From Legionella maioricensis (GTDB lineage Bacteria > Pseudomonadota > Gammaproteobacteria > Legionellales > Legionellaceae), in assembly GCF_023618015.1 (NCBI RefSeq), contig NZ_JAJKBJ010000004.1, positions 1-64,000 of the forward strand: DNA of 64,000 nucleotides. The letters are read 5' to 3'. Below, in pieces: positions 19,435 through 29,535 of this stretch. The translations under genes were made by a program, and so were the position numbers. Numbering within the stretch: position 1 is the stretch's first letter; each line of letters begins with the position of its first letter. A model generated the notes under the pieces. That model was not told the origin of the DNA. It did no database searches and worked only from the letters and a program-made list of their open reading frames with translations.

Positions 19435-20832
19435 ATGAATTCAATTGTTCCACTATTTTATTTATTAGCCGCTATATGTTTTATACTAGCCCTTAAAGGT
19501 TTAGCCAGTCCGGCAACTTCAAGAAGAGGTAATCTTCTTGGAATTTTAGGGATGGCTCTAGCCGTTGGCTCTACCTTAATGATGCCCTCTACGCATCACC
19601 ACATTATTCTGATTAGCTTAATAATAGCTGGCGGTATTATTGGAACTTTTATTGCCCTAAAAATTAATATGACCGCTATACCTCAATTGGTTGCCGCTTT
19701 CCATTCTTTGGTGGGAATGGCAGCAGTGCTGGTAGCGTTTTGTGCCTTTTTGTCTCCAGATTCCTTTCACATCGGTTATCCCGGAGATATAGCTAAAGCC
19801 AGTCTGGTTGAAATGAGTTTGGGATTAATTATTGGTGCCATTACTTTTTCAGGCTCCGTAATTGCCTTTTTAAAATTACAAGGACTTATGACAGGAATAC
19901 CAGTAAAATTCCCTGGTCAGAACTTAGTAAATCTGATTATAGCGTTGTCCATATTAGTTTTATTTCTTTTATTTTTAACCAATCAAACTTTATTACTCTT
20001 TAGTCTGTTGGCAGGACTCGCTTTTCTAATTGGTGTTTTACTGATTATCCCTATAGGTGGAGCGGATATGCCGGTGGTAATATCCATGCTTAACTCCTAC
20101 TCCGGATGGGCTGCTGCAGGTATAGGCTTTACCTTAAGTAATCATCTATTAGTCATTACTGGTGCTTTAGTAGGCTCTAGCGGGGCGATTCTAAGTTATA
20201 TTATGTGTGTTGGTATGAACCGCTCCATCTTTAATGTGATTTTTGGCGGGATCAGCTCTTCTGGAAGCACTGCTCAAGCTAATGCGGGAGATGAGTCACG
20301 AACGATAAGACAAGCCAATGGAGAAGATGCCGCATTTCTTTTAAGCAATGCAAAAGATGTAATCATAGTCCCAGGTTACGGCATGGCCGTAGCTCATGCG
20401 CAACATGCGGTCAAGGAGTTAGTCAATGCTCTGGAAGCTCGATCCATAAAAGTTCGTTTTGCTATTCACCCTGTGGCTGGTCGGATGCCAGGACATATGA
20501 ATGTGTTGCTTGCGGAAGCCAATATCCCTTATGACCGCGTTTTTGAACAAAGTGAAATTAATCGAGATTTTGCAACCTGTGACGTGGCCTTTGTTATTGG
20601 TGCCAATGACATTACCAATCCCGCTGCAAAAACAGATCCTGGTTCACCAATTTACGGTATGCCAGTATTGGAAGTTGAAAAAGCCAAAACTGTTTTATTT
20701 GTTAAACGAAGCATGGCACCAGGCTATGCAGGAGTTGAAAACACTCTATTCTATCATGACAATACCTACATGCTTTTTGGAGATGCCAAAACCATGACCG
20801 AATCAATTTCAAAAGGTTTAGGGGAAATATAA
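19435..20832 (+). CDS. pntB: NAD(P) transhydrogenase subunit beta
   Basis: About 465 residues. The N-terminal half has about nine membrane helices (domain II) and the C-terminal half is the NADP(H)-binding domain III with [35 protein letters not shown] and [12 protein letters not shown]. With PntAA and PntAB it couples proton entry to NADPH formation. The ATG at 19435 is preferred over 19423, because AAAGGA at 19418 is spaced correctly only for the former. Confidence 0.95.
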   Translation: MNSIVPLFYLLAAICFILALKGLASPATSRRGNLLGILGMALAVGSTLMMPSTHHHIILISLIIAGGIIGTFIALKINMTAIPQLVAAFHSLVGMAAVLVAFCAFLSPDSFHIGYPGDIAKASLVEMSLGLIIGAITFSGSVIAFLKLQGLMTGIPVKFPGQNLVNLIIALSILVLFLLFLTNQTLLLFSLLAGLAFLIGVLLIIPIGGADMPVVISMLNSYSGWAAAGIGFTLSNHLLVITGALVGSSGAILSYIMCVGMNRSIFNVIFGGISSSGSTAQANAGDESRTIRQANGEDAAFLLSNAKDVIIVPGYGMAVAHAQHAVKELVNALEARSIKVRFAIHPVAGRMPGHMNVLLAEANIPYDRVFEQSEINRDFATCDVAFVIGANDITNPAAKTDPGSPIYGMPVLEVEKAKTVLFVKRSMAPGYAGVENTLFYHDNTYMLFGDAKTMTESISKGLGEI

Positions 20833-20955
20833 TTCCCCTGTTACCACCTATCATCAATACAGAGTTTTCTTTCTCTTTGGTTATTGCTTTCAAATTTGCC
20901 AAACTAACAAAATAAATGTATCTTGGTTTGTTAATTTTTCACTACGGAGAGTTTT

Positions 20956-21339
20956 ATGTTACGAAAAATCGGCTTTACCCTACTGACCGCTGTAGCATCC
21001 TTTAGTACCCCTACTTATTCAATGATGAGCCATTCGCTTCAGCAAGGAGTCACTCTTGAGTATGAATTACCCTCGCATGAACCTCAATTATTTATAAATT
21101 ATATGTTCTGGACAATTGATGCCACGTGTAAGATCACCTCAGAAGATGAAAACGTTGAATTATTTGCGGAAGGATTAGCTAAAAAAGGGAAAATAAATGA
21201 CATCATTCTATCCTCTGGACAATCACTGAAGTTAAACGTGCACTCTGGCGAGAGTATAAAACTAAGTGCTGATTCAGGTGCCAAAGTCCAAATCACTAAT
21301 CTCGGAAATCATTTAGTCCGCGCTACTTGTACCACTTAA
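20956..21339 (+). CDS. Small secreted hypothetical protein
   Basis: 127 residues with a signal peptide (1-22, cleavage near TYS). The mature part is predicted beta-rich with only two cysteines, about 80 residues apart. Good ribosome site ACGGAGAG. I recognise no family. Confidence 0.65.
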   Translation: MLRKIGFTLLTAVASFSTPTYSMMSHSLQQGVTLEYELPSHEPQLFINYMFWTIDATCKITSEDENVELFAEGLAKKGKINDIILSSGQSLKLNVHSGESIKLSADSGAKVQITNLGNHLVRATCTT

Positions 21340-21444
21340 TCATCAACAGATTTTAAATCAAAAAAATCAATCAACCAAAATCCTGTACCAATTCCAATGA
21401 GTCTGTGGAATCAAAAATATAGATACTGTCTTTAAAAAGCGTAG

Positions 21445-21464
21445 GCTGGGCTATTATGCCCAGC
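21445..21464. other. Hairpin without T-run
   Basis: GCTGGGC-TATTAT-GCCCAGC is a perfect 7-bp stem between the secreted protein gene and the transposase remnant. No U-run follows, so its role (terminator remnant or repeat) is unclear. Confidence 0.35.
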
Positions 21465-21479
21465 AAATTCTCTAACCAT

Positions 21480-21671
21480 CTAACAAGTCAACGAGTAGAC
21501 CAGGCGACGATATTCTTCGAAGCACTGATTTAATACTTCATTTGCAAAACAAGATCCTTTTTTGAGATATTGATGCACTAATCCATTAGTACTTTCATTT
21601 AAGCTCCTTTCCCAAGATGAATAAGGATGAGCAAAATAAAAATCTGTATTTAAAATGATTGTCAAAATCAT
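21480..21671 (-). pseudogene. IS30-family transposase, C-terminal remnant
   Basis: The frame encodes YFAHPYSSWERSLNESTNG and LVHQYLKKGS, which match the IS30 transposase core FAxPYxSWqRGxNExTNGLxRQYxPKG, including the last catalytic Glu of the DDE triad. Only about 45 residues of homology remain. The N-terminal two thirds and the usual RPRKxLGxxTP end are absent, and no terminal inverted repeats are seen. It directly abuts the promoter of the ORF at 21739. Confidence 0.85.
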
Positions 21672-21738
21672 TAAACAATACTTGTTGTTTACTTTTTGTC
21701 CTACAATTAAAATAATAGTTATAACGGGGATTGTATTG

Positions 21739-22947
21739 ATGCAAGCTAATGATTCAACAAATCAAAACAGCGAGGATGATTCTGAATTCCTGGAGAGAAG
21801 GAATGATGAACGTGAGGTTTTAGTTTTTAAAATAGATTCGGAGCAAGAAGCTCATCTTGTTTCAGGCAATCCGCCAATAAACGTTGAAATATGGATGTAT
21901 TCTTACAACAATCGCAATACGGATAGAGACCGACTAAATTTTTTATTTTTGGATACCACTGACACAAGTGAATCTCTTGACGCTGAGTTCGCAAGTTTCG
22001 CAGGAAACTTATATCATCTGATATTAAACTCCCCCTACCCAACCTATTTTTCATGTAAATTGAAAAACGCTGACACCGAAAATAAAGACAAATTTGCCCG
22101 TATTTCTAATAAAATTGATGATTTTTCTACTTGGCAAGAGGCTGTAGCTTTAGACAAGAATAAAGGCGTCCTTTCCATTAATGGAAAGGAATTTGAATTG
22201 GATTCCCGATGTAATCCACCCATAAAAGGTTTAACGGCAGTTTTAGTGGCAGGATGTTTTTTAGATGAGCAAGACTGGGATGATACCAATATAGGCTTAG
22301 CTAATGGCCAGGTCGTTAGAGTTGATCCCGCACTAACTTTTGGCGCAAATTTTTCTTCTGAAAGTACTGCAGAAGAAATTTCCAGCAAATTATCTAATTT
22401 ATTGGGGAACTTCATATATGAGATTACAACTGGCTCTTATTTTACTGAGTATGAAGATGTTGCTGAGACGGCAGTAATTAAAGAACTATTTAATTCGCAT
22501 GATGAGTTGTTTGAAACCTTAGCAAAGATTATCAGCCTCCCTAAAAGTCTATATTTAATAACCGCACTAAAAAGTTTTTCACCAATACATCATCCCAAGG
22601 CATTTGAGCTTGTTGAAGAACTGCATGCGCGCGCTGAACTGTTTCATCAGGTTGCCCAAAAAATGGAGGGCTTTGACAGTTTTTATGCCCAATATAAATT
22701 ACAGCAGGCAGCAGACTATCACAATCAATTAGTTCAATTAAAATCATCTTTTGAATTTAATAATAATGATAAATTTAAGGAGGTTCTCGAGCCTGATATA
22801 GAGCATCAAAACCAATTTCTAGAGCCTCGTAACCAACTCCAAAAATCTACGTCTACTTTAGGTTTCTTTTCATCAGAGCCATTACATGAAACGACACATA
22901 CTGCAGATAAGTCATCTATTTCTAGCGGCCCCCTTTCTACGGAATAA
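21739..22947 (+). CDS. Hypothetical protein, possible Dot/Icm effector
   Basis: About 402 residues from the ATG at 21739; the frame is open to 21655, but that extension overlaps the IS30 remnant. Soluble, acidic, no signal peptide. The final 60 residues are rich in Glu, Ser and Thr with short hydrophobic breaks, a composition seen at the C-termini of Legionella type IV effectors. A helical region lies at about 290-350. No domain is recognised. Effector status is an inference from composition and location only. Confidence 0.6.
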   Translation: MQANDSTNQNSEDDSEFLERRNDEREVLVFKIDSEQEAHLVSGNPPINVEIWMYSYNNRNTDRDRLNFLFLDTTDTSESLDAEFASFAGNLYHLILNSPYPTYFSCKLKNADTENKDKFARISNKIDDFSTWQEAVALDKNKGVLSINGKEFELDSRCNPPIKGLTAVLVAGCFLDEQDWDDTNIGLANGQVVRVDPALTFGANFSSESTAEEISSKLSNLLGNFIYEITTGSYFTEYEDVAETAVIKELFNSHDELFETLAKIISLPKSLYLITALKSFSPIHHPKAFELVEELHARAELFHQVAQKMEGFDSFYAQYKLQQAADYHNQLVQLKSSFEFNNNDKFKEVLEPDIEHQNQFLEPRNQLQKSTSTLGFFSSEPLHETTHTADKSSISSGPLSTE

Positions 22948-23095
22948 ACTCCCGAAATAAAACCAAACAAATCTAATAAAATTAGGAAGCTGCCATCCAG
23001 GCTGCGCTTGTTGGTGGCCCAATGATTAGAGGCCAGGAGTCAGAAATGCCATCAAAACTTCTTACTTGCTATTGATAAGAAATAATCGTCGGTTA

Positions 23096-23239
23096 TCAAC
23101 TGGGTTTACGTGGTTTCATTGGCAACCAAGGGTAACGAGTGAGTTTGCCCTCTTGACTACCACCAGAAATATTCTTTAAATCATCTTTCTTTATTTTTTC
23201 TTTGATTTGTTTTTTTGAGGAATCTGGAGATTTTTTCAT
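23096..23239 (-). CDS. Double-glycine leader peptide, bacteriocin-like precursor
   Basis: 47 codons, in a 525-bp stretch otherwise without genes. The first 27 residues are a Lys-rich leader ending DDLKNISGG, the classic double-glycine cleavage motif (L-x-x-I-S-G-G) cut by C39 peptidase transporters. The predicted mature peptide has 20 residues, with five Lys/Arg, one Glu and four prolines in its last twelve (core RYPWLPMKPRKP), so it is cationic and proline-rich. AGGA lies eight bases before the ATG; another ATG three codons upstream is less well placed. No transporter or immunity gene is recognised next to it. It lies downstream of prfC on the same strand, beyond a terminator. Confidence 0.72.
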   Translation of the reverse strand: MKKSPDSSKKQIKEKIKKDDLKNISGGSQEGKLTRYPWLPMKPRKPS

Positions 23240-23404
23240 GATTTTCATCCTGTATCAAAGTACTATGTTTTAATTTTAGTACAAAAATTAATCATTTATA
23301 ACCCACCTCTTTTGGCCGTTTATATAAAAACTCTCGATGATCCTTAGGGGGATTGCTGGGCTAGACTGCCAAGCAAGCCCTCTACAAGACAAGGCCCAAT
23401 CGAT

Positions 23405-23450
23405 AAAAAACAGTATCCTGGGTTACAGCTTCGCTTTCACCCAGGATACT
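23405..23450 (-). terminator. Intrinsic terminator of prfC
   Basis: Read on the minus strand, a perfect 12-bp stem AGTATCCTGGGT/ACCCAGGATACT with a 15-base loop (itself holding AGC/GCT) is followed by GTTTTTT. It lies 23 bp after the prfC stop codon. Confidence 0.93.
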
Positions 23451-23472
23451 TTAGAATAATATTTCCTTATTA

Positions 23473-25053
23473 TTAATGCTCTCTGGTAGAACAGAATTTA
23501 ATTTTTGGATAGCGTTCTTCTGCCATAGTTAAATTGACCTTGGTCGGGGCAAGATACATCAAAGTATCACTACCGTCTAAAGCCAAATAATCAAAAGCTT
23601 TGGTCCGAAATTCAGCCATCGCTTTATCATCTTCTGCGTAAACCCAGCGAGCACAAGAGACGCTCACCGTTTCATAAATACAATCCACTTTGTATTCATG
23701 TTTTAATCGGTGAGCTACCACATCAAATTGCAATACACCGACCGCTCCTAAAATTAATTGATTGCTGTTTAAAGGTCTAAACACTTGTGTTGCGCCTTCC
23801 TCAGAAAGCTCAATTAACCCTTTAAGTAATGCTTTACTCTTTAATGGATCGCGCAGACGGACCAAGCGAAACAATTCAGGAGCAAAATTAGGAATGCCAG
23901 TGAATTTTAATTGCTCGCCTTGAGTAAAGGTATCACCTATTCGAATAGTTCCGTGGTTATGTAAACCAATAATATCGCCGGCTAAAGCTGTTTCAGTATG
24001 AGATCGATCGCCGGCCATGAATGTTAACGCATTAGCTATTTGTACTTCTTTGCCAATACGCAAATGACTTAGTTTCATTCCCTTTTTATAGGCTCCAGAA
24101 CAGATGCGCAAGAAGGCAATTCTGTCTCTATGTTTAGGATCCATATTCGCTTGAATTTTAAATACAAAACCACTAAAGGCCTCTTCTTGAGGTAAGACCT
24201 GTCGTTCTTGAGTTGCGCGAGGCTGAGGGCCTGGAGCATATTGAACAAAATCATCTAGCAGCTCTTTGATACCAAAATTATTAATAGCAGAGCCAAAATA
24301 AACCGGAGTCATTCTACCCGCCAAATATTCCTCTAAATTGAATTCGTGCGAAGCCCCTTTTACCAGTTCAATTTCATCACGCAATTCTTGAGCGCTATCG
24401 CCTAATAACTCATCTAACTGAGGATTATTCAACCCTTGAATCTGTAATGCTTCTTGCTTTTGGGCATTTTTACCGTGTTGATAAAGATACACTATATCTT
24501 CATAACGATGATAAATTCCTTTAAAACGTTTACCCATACCAACAGGCCAAGTGATGGGCGCACACTGAATACCTAATACAGACTCCACTTCATCGAGCAA
24601 ATCAATAGGCTCACGTCCTTCCCTGTCCAGCTTATTGATAAAGGTCATAATAGGCGTATCCCGCAGACGACATACTTCCATCAATTTCACCGTCCTATCC
24701 TCTACCCCTTTGGCCACGTCTATCACCATTAGAGCCGAGTCTACAGCAGTTAATGTTCGATAAGTATCCTCAGAGAAGTCTTCATGCCCCGGTGTATCAA
24801 GTAAATTCATCACATGCTGATTATGCACAAACTGCATTACTGAAGTGGTAATAGAAATTCCCCGTTCCTTTTCCATTTCCATCCAGTCAGATGTGGCGTG
24901 TCTGTCTGCTTTACGACCTTTAACTGTACCGGCTAATTGAATAGCTCCTCCAAATAAAAGTAATTTCTCAGTAACAGTGGTTTTTCCCGCATCAGGATGG
25001 GAAATAATGGCAAAAGTTCGTCTTTTATTAAAGTCTTGATAAAAATCAGACAT
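23473..25053 (-). CDS. prfC: Peptide chain release factor 3
   Basis: Translational GTPase RF3, which helps recycle RF1/RF2 from the ribosome after termination. About 526 residues. G-domain motifs: SHPDAGKTT (G1), [13 protein letters not shown] (G3) and NKLDREGR (G4). The following domains match RF3. The start at 25053 (MSDFYQDF) is preferred over an upstream TTG/ATG extension of eleven residues that adds no homology. Confidence 0.96.
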   Translation of the reverse strand: MSDFYQDFNKRRTFAIISHPDAGKTTVTEKLLLFGGAIQLAGTVKGRKADRHATSDWMEMEKERGISITTSVMQFVHNQHVMNLLDTPGHEDFSEDTYRTLTAVDSALMVIDVAKGVEDRTVKLMEVCRLRDTPIMTFINKLDREGREPIDLLDEVESVLGIQCAPITWPVGMGKRFKGIYHRYEDIVYLYQHGKNAQKQEALQIQGLNNPQLDELLGDSAQELRDEIELVKGASHEFNLEEYLAGRMTPVYFGSAINNFGIKELLDDFVQYAPGPQPRATQERQVLPQEEAFSGFVFKIQANMDPKHRDRIAFLRICSGAYKKGMKLSHLRIGKEVQIANALTFMAGDRSHTETALAGDIIGLHNHGTIRIGDTFTQGEQLKFTGIPNFAPELFRLVRLRDPLKSKALLKGLIELSEEGATQVFRPLNSNQLILGAVGVLQFDVVAHRLKHEYKVDCIYETVSVSCARWVYAEDDKAMAEFRTKAFDYLALDGSDTLMYLAPTKVNLTMAEERYPKIKFCSTREH

Positions 25054-25287
25054 AAGGCTCTCTAAAAATAAGTATGGTTTGTACAATTAAGTGAATTCTA
25101 AGGGAAAAGAAAGAAAGTAACAATTTTTTCGTTATTTTGTTCCTTCCAAACATAGAAATGAAGTACCAGGAAAAGCAGCGTCAACATATTAAAAGGGCAA
25201 TTTGAACTATAATTTAATCTTAAGTGTCTTTATGAAATCCATAACATAAATTAAACGATTTAATTTAAAAATAAAAAGGAGTTTACC

Positions 25288-26160
25288 ATGAGACATAAGT
25301 ATTTTTTGCTTCCTGTTTTACTACCGTTATGTGCCTTCAGCCAATCTAAAATAGCCTCTGATACTGATACAATGATTTTTTCAAACAACCCTGTCGACAA
25401 AAATACAATCGTCAGATCTTATTCCAATGAATTTGAATTCAATCACGACAAACAATTTGAGCGAAGTATTGACTACCCCACTCAAGTTATCCGCCTCTCC
25501 GGTAGCTTGGAAAATTACCAGTTAGACTGCGACCAGGTGAATAAACAAATTGATGAAACTATAGTACAGAACATCACTCCAGATAAGTTCACTATTAACA
25601 TGTTCATTATATGTACCTATGATCCCGAAACAAATTTAGCGACCGAATTCACCCTCCATAGTTATTTTGATCCCTTAGATGATAAAGCAATTGATTTCTT
25701 AAACTCCTATCTTAGTGAATATAATGGTACTGATTTTTTAGGAACAAAATTAAAAATTGAATCGGCTAAAGGAATGATTATTTCTTTAAATGTTATTGCT
25801 GGAATCAAAAAAAATCCCAATGCTCCCCTTTTTATAGAATACCGCAAGGATCGCAGTAATTTTTATTTTAAAAGTAACTATGATATGAAAAATAAATTAC
25901 TGGCTGACGTCTATCATAATTTCTTTAGTAACGATCCGGAGAAAGTTCTGCCCTTCCTTAATAAATGGCTCTATTCTTATGCAGACACCCTTTATAGAGC
26001 AGTACTTAGAGATTCAAATTATGTGGAATTACAACCTGAGCGAATCTTTCTTATGGATAATGGGAATGAAATATTTGTCTCTGACTTAAAATACTATTTT
26101 GCCCATAACTGTACAAAATACAAAAATCAACGTTGCTTAAAACAGGAGTCATCATTATAA
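25288..26160 (+). CDS. Secreted hypothetical protein
   Basis: 290 residues with a signal peptide (1-18, cleavage after AFS). Perfect ribosome site AAAAAGGAG. The mature part is acidic/aromatic and predicted alpha/beta with scattered cysteines near the C-terminus (CTKYKNQRC). No family is recognised. Likely periplasmic or exported. Confidence 0.65.
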   Translation: MRHKYFLLPVLLPLCAFSQSKIASDTDTMIFSNNPVDKNTIVRSYSNEFEFNHDKQFERSIDYPTQVIRLSGSLENYQLDCDQVNKQIDETIVQNITPDKFTINMFIICTYDPETNLATEFTLHSYFDPLDDKAIDFLNSYLSEYNGTDFLGTKLKIESAKGMIISLNVIAGIKKNPNAPLFIEYRKDRSNFYFKSNYDMKNKLLADVYHNFFSNDPEKVLPFLNKWLYSYADTLYRAVLRDSNYVELQPERIFLMDNGNEIFVSDLKYYFAHNCTKYKNQRCLKQESSL

Positions 26161-26161
26161 G

Positions 26162-26276
26162 AAGTAGCCCGTATGCAGTAAACGAAATACGGGAAATAAG
26201 TTAATAATATTGCTGTTCTATATTGTGTTCTATACTTTTTCATTCCTGTATTTCGTTTACTGCGTACAGGCTACTT
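26162..26276. repeat. Long imperfect inverted repeat
   Basis: Arms of 34 bp at 26162-26195 and 26243-26276 match at 31 of 34 positions, and two of the mismatches become G-U pairs in RNA. The spacer is 47 bp. It lies between the convergent ends of the secreted hypothetical gene and the valine operon, where a transcript from either side would form a long hairpin. No T-run suggests a simple terminator. Confidence 0.8.
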
Positions 26277-26294
26277 TGTCATAATCGATCATAA

Positions 26295-27350
26295 TTACGG
26301 AACGATCAGCTCCAATTCAAAGGAGGATCGCTCAAAATAATTAACTACCGAATGATCGGAGATTAAATCTAATCTTGCAGGCTTCCACTGAGGATTTTTA
26401 TCCTTATCAACTAATAATGCTCTTACTCCTTCATAAAAGTCATTATCGCGCATAAAATGCCCCACTAAATCGAAATCCATATTCAAACATTCTGCCAAGG
26501 ATAAGCCTTTTGCTTTTTGGAGTTGCGACAGGGTTACTTTAAGGCTTAAAGGTGATTTTTGTCCTAAAGTATTATCCACTCCTTCCGCCCAAACTCCTTC
26601 ACAGCTTCGCAAAGCGTTCCTAATCATTTCAACCGTGGGATGTGAAAAGCATACATCAATCATGGGCTTAATCTGACTTATTTCATTTTCGGAATGCGAG
26701 CTTGCATAGGCGTTTAAACATTGGTCCACGCGCGCATGAGCATCTTCCGATAAATCCATAGTGATCAATTCATTGACCATATCCTGCATTTTTTGAGAAG
26801 AAACGATCTGCTTGACCAATCCAGTTTTCTTAGCATCTTGAGGACCTAGTCTATTTCCCGTTAATCCTAAATAGACGCCTAAAAAACCAGGGCATTGAGT
26901 TAATAAATGACTTGCGCCAATATCTGGGAAAAAGCCGATACTGGTTTCAGGCATTGCAAAAATAAAACGCTCACTTGCCACGGGATGGCTTCCATGCATA
27001 GAGACCCCTACTCCCCCACCCATAGTAATGCCATCCATCAAGGAAATGTAAGGTTTACCAAATTGATGAATAAAATGATTTAACCGGTATTCATGCCAAA
27101 AAAATTGCATTTGTTCGGAATCATTACCCCGTCGTGAATAAAGCCAACGCACATCCCCACCAGCACAAAAAGCATTAGAGGGCGCGGCACGCAAAACTAC
27201 AGCATGAATACGCTCATCCTCTTTCCATAGTGCTAATTGCTTCTGCAATTCAATTATCATCGGTAAAGTAAGAGCATTTAATGCACTAGGTCTATTTAAA
27301 GTAATGAATCCTATTGAACCTTCATGACTAAAAAGTACTTCTTCAATCAT
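26295..27350 (-). CDS. 3-Hydroxyisobutyryl-CoA hydrolase
   Basis: 351-residue crotonase-fold hydrolase of valine degradation that releases 3-hydroxyisobutyrate from its CoA ester. CAGGDVRWLY (oxyanion-hole block), MDGITMGGGVGVSMHG and FAMPETSIGFFPDIGASHLL match the HIBCH subfamily rather than ordinary enoyl-CoA hydratases, and the length (about 350, not 260) agrees. It is the last gene of a three-gene operon, two bases after the hydratase, with ribosome site GAAGGAAA. Confidence 0.9.
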   Translation of the reverse strand: MIEEVLFSHEGSIGFITLNRPSALNALTLPMIIELQKQLALWKEDERIHAVVLRAAPSNAFCAGGDVRWLYSRRGNDSEQMQFFWHEYRLNHFIHQFGKPYISLMDGITMGGGVGVSMHGSHPVASERFIFAMPETSIGFFPDIGASHLLTQCPGFLGVYLGLTGNRLGPQDAKKTGLVKQIVSSQKMQDMVNELITMDLSEDAHARVDQCLNAYASSHSENEISQIKPMIDVCFSHPTVEMIRNALRSCEGVWAEGVDNTLGQKSPLSLKVTLSQLQKAKGLSLAECLNMDFDLVGHFMRDNDFYEGVRALLVDKDKNPQWKPARLDLISDHSVVNYFERSSFELELIVP

Positions 27351-27352
27351 TA

Positions 27353-28129
27353 TTATTTTCCTTCAAACTCTGGAGCACGCTTATTAAGAAATGCATCCAC
27401 TCCTTCCTTTTTATCTTCTGAAGCACATACCTTGGCAAAATGAATTGCTTCCAAATGCAAGGCATCGGTTAAAGAGAGATCATAGCCATAATCAATCACT
27501 TCCATTACTCCGGCTATAGCCAAAGGAGCCATGCCTAATATGCCTTTTAATAAGTTCTTGCCTTGTTCAATTAAATGCTCTGGCTCAACTATTTCGCTGA
27601 CTAGTCCCCAATTTAAGGCAACTTCAGCATTAATAAAGCGGCCCGTTAAACATAAATCTAAAGCGCGTCCTTTACCTATTAAACGGGCTAATCGCTGAGT
27701 ACCACCATATCCAGGAATAACTCCTAATTTCACTTCGGGCTGGCCGAACATGGCTTTAGAGGAAGCAACTCTCAGCGTTGCGGATATTGCCAGCTCGCAT
27801 CCGCCGCCAAAAGCGAATCCATTCACCGCAGCAAGAGAGGGCTTTCCCATAGTTTCCAGAAGACGGAATACCTCTTGCCCCTGACATGCAAATTCGTAGC
27901 CCGTTTGAGCATTACATTCAGCAAGTCTGTTAATATCTGCGCCAGCACAAAAAGCTTTACCATTTCCGGTTATCATTAAAGCTTTAACTTTAGGATTTAC
28001 TTTTGCTGATCTAAATAATTCGGCTAAAGCGCTTAATAAATCGGTGCTCAACGCATTTAATTTTTCCGGTCTATTCAAAGTCAAAGTTAAAATGCCGCTG
28101 TTATCCAATTCCTGTTCTATCAAATTCAT
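27353..28129 (-). CDS. Enoyl-CoA hydratase
   Basis: 258-residue crotonase-family hydratase. FCAGADINRLAE and VNGFAFGGGCELAISATLR form the oxyanion hole, and EVKLGVIPGYGGTQRLARLIG contains the catalytic Glu loop. By context it hydrates methacrylyl-CoA in valine degradation, between the dehydrogenase and the hydrolase. The ATG at 28129 has GGAG seven bases upstream; the GTG one codon earlier is less likely. Confidence 0.92.
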   Translation of the reverse strand: MNLIEQELDNSGILTLTLNRPEKLNALSTDLLSALAELFRSAKVNPKVKALMITGNGKAFCAGADINRLAECNAQTGYEFACQGQEVFRLLETMGKPSLAAVNGFAFGGGCELAISATLRVASSKAMFGQPEVKLGVIPGYGGTQRLARLIGKGRALDLCLTGRFINAEVALNWGLVSEIVEPEHLIEQGKNLLKGILGMAPLAIAGVMEVIDYGYDLSLTDALHLEAIHFAKVCASEDKKEGVDAFLNKRAPEFEGK

Positions 28130-28142
28130 CACTTAACTCCTG

Positions 28143-29297
28143 TTATGCAATAACGTATTCTTCATCCAAACTTGCTTTGGCAATAATTTCACGCATGATT
28201 TCATTAGTCCCCTCAAGAATCTGGTGGACTCTTAAATCCCTGAATATTCTTTCTATCTGATAGTCGCGTAAATACCCATAACCACCATGCAACTGCATGG
28301 CTTTATCACTAATGCGAAAAGCTACATCAGTAGCCAGACGTTTGGCCATGGCGCAGTACATTGGTGCATGAACATCATCATTATCCATTGCTCTTGCAGC
28401 TTTATAGACCATTAATCGCGCTGCTTCATAATCGGTCAGCATGTCTGCGAAATAAAAACGCAAAGCTTGCATTTTTGATAGTGGCTTATCAAATTGCTTG
28501 CGTTCTTGCATGTAACTTTGAGTCAACCGCAAACAAGCAAGTGCCCCACCTAAGGAACAGGAAGCAATATTAACTCTTCCCCCATTTAATGCGTTCAGAG
28601 CGAGCTTGAATCCCATACCCTCCTCGCCCACACGATTAGCAACAGGAACACGGCAATTCTCAAAATAAACCATACATGTTGGTTGATTGCGCCAGCCCAG
28701 TTTTTTTTCCAGTTTACCAAAGCTTAAACCCGGCGTATTTTTTTCGATTAACAAACAACTAATTCCCAGATGCGATTCATTTCCAGTACGGACCATACAT
28801 AAATAGACATCGCTAACACTGCCCCCAGAGATAAAGGCTTTAGTACCATTAAGGACGTAATAATCACCATCTTTAACTGCCCTGCTCTTCAATGAAGCGG
28901 CATCTGACCCTGCTCCAGGTTCAGTAAGGCAATAACTGGATATCACTTGCATTGAGGTAAGCTTAGGTCCCCACTGAGCGCGTAATTCTTTACTCGCATA
29001 GCGATCCACTAAAGAAGTAACCATATTATGAATTGAAAGATAAGCACTGGTAGTAATACAACCTGTGGCTAACTGCTCAAATATTAATGCAGCATCCAAA
29101 CGAGTTAATTGTGCCCCGCCTATATCCTCGCGAGCCATCATACCTGCCATGCCTAGATCTGCCGCTTCTCGCAGTACATCAACTGGAAATTGACTGTGCT
29201 CATCCCAACTATCAGCCATTGGAGCTAATTTTTTTTGGGCAAAATCTGCTGCCATCTCCCGAAAAGCCACATGTTCTTCTGTGAATTCAAAATCCAT
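28143..29297 (-). CDS. Acyl-CoA dehydrogenase, probably isobutyryl-CoA specific
   Basis: 384-residue FAD acyl-CoA dehydrogenase, first gene of the operon. YCLTEPGAGSDAASL and GTKAFISGGS are FAD/substrate blocks. QLHGGYGYLRDYQIERIFRD followed by ILEGTNEIMR holds the catalytic Glu position of the short/branched-chain subgroup. With HIBCH and a hydratase downstream, the best substrate guess is isobutyryl-CoA. Strong ribosome site AAGGACGG. The later enzymes of the pathway (mmsA, mmsB) are not in the window. Confidence 0.88.
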   Translation of the reverse strand: MDFEFTEEHVAFREMAADFAQKKLAPMADSWDEHSQFPVDVLREAADLGMAGMMAREDIGGAQLTRLDAALIFEQLATGCITTSAYLSIHNMVTSLVDRYASKELRAQWGPKLTSMQVISSYCLTEPGAGSDAASLKSRAVKDGDYYVLNGTKAFISGGSVSDVYLCMVRTGNESHLGISCLLIEKNTPGLSFGKLEKKLGWRNQPTCMVYFENCRVPVANRVGEEGMGFKLALNALNGGRVNIASCSLGGALACLRLTQSYMQERKQFDKPLSKMQALRFYFADMLTDYEAARLMVYKAARAMDNDDVHAPMYCAMAKRLATDVAFRISDKAMQLHGGYGYLRDYQIERIFRDLRVHQILEGTNEIMREIIAKASLDEEYVIA

Positions 29298-29535
29298 AAA
29301 CCGTCCTTAGAACCTATATCTATTAGCCTCTCATCTTATCGCGATATTGCCACACTCTTCAATCGTAAAAACGCGATCCGCAACAACAAGTATCTCGTGC
29401 CCCCTTACTCAATCACAATCGGCATCTGGACAATAGATATCGGTTATTAATTTAAAATACCGGACAAAGTTTGTTTATGACGCCGAATTAAAAGATGATA
29501 TTATTGCCAACTTTCAGCGCCTGTGAAAGAAGAAT

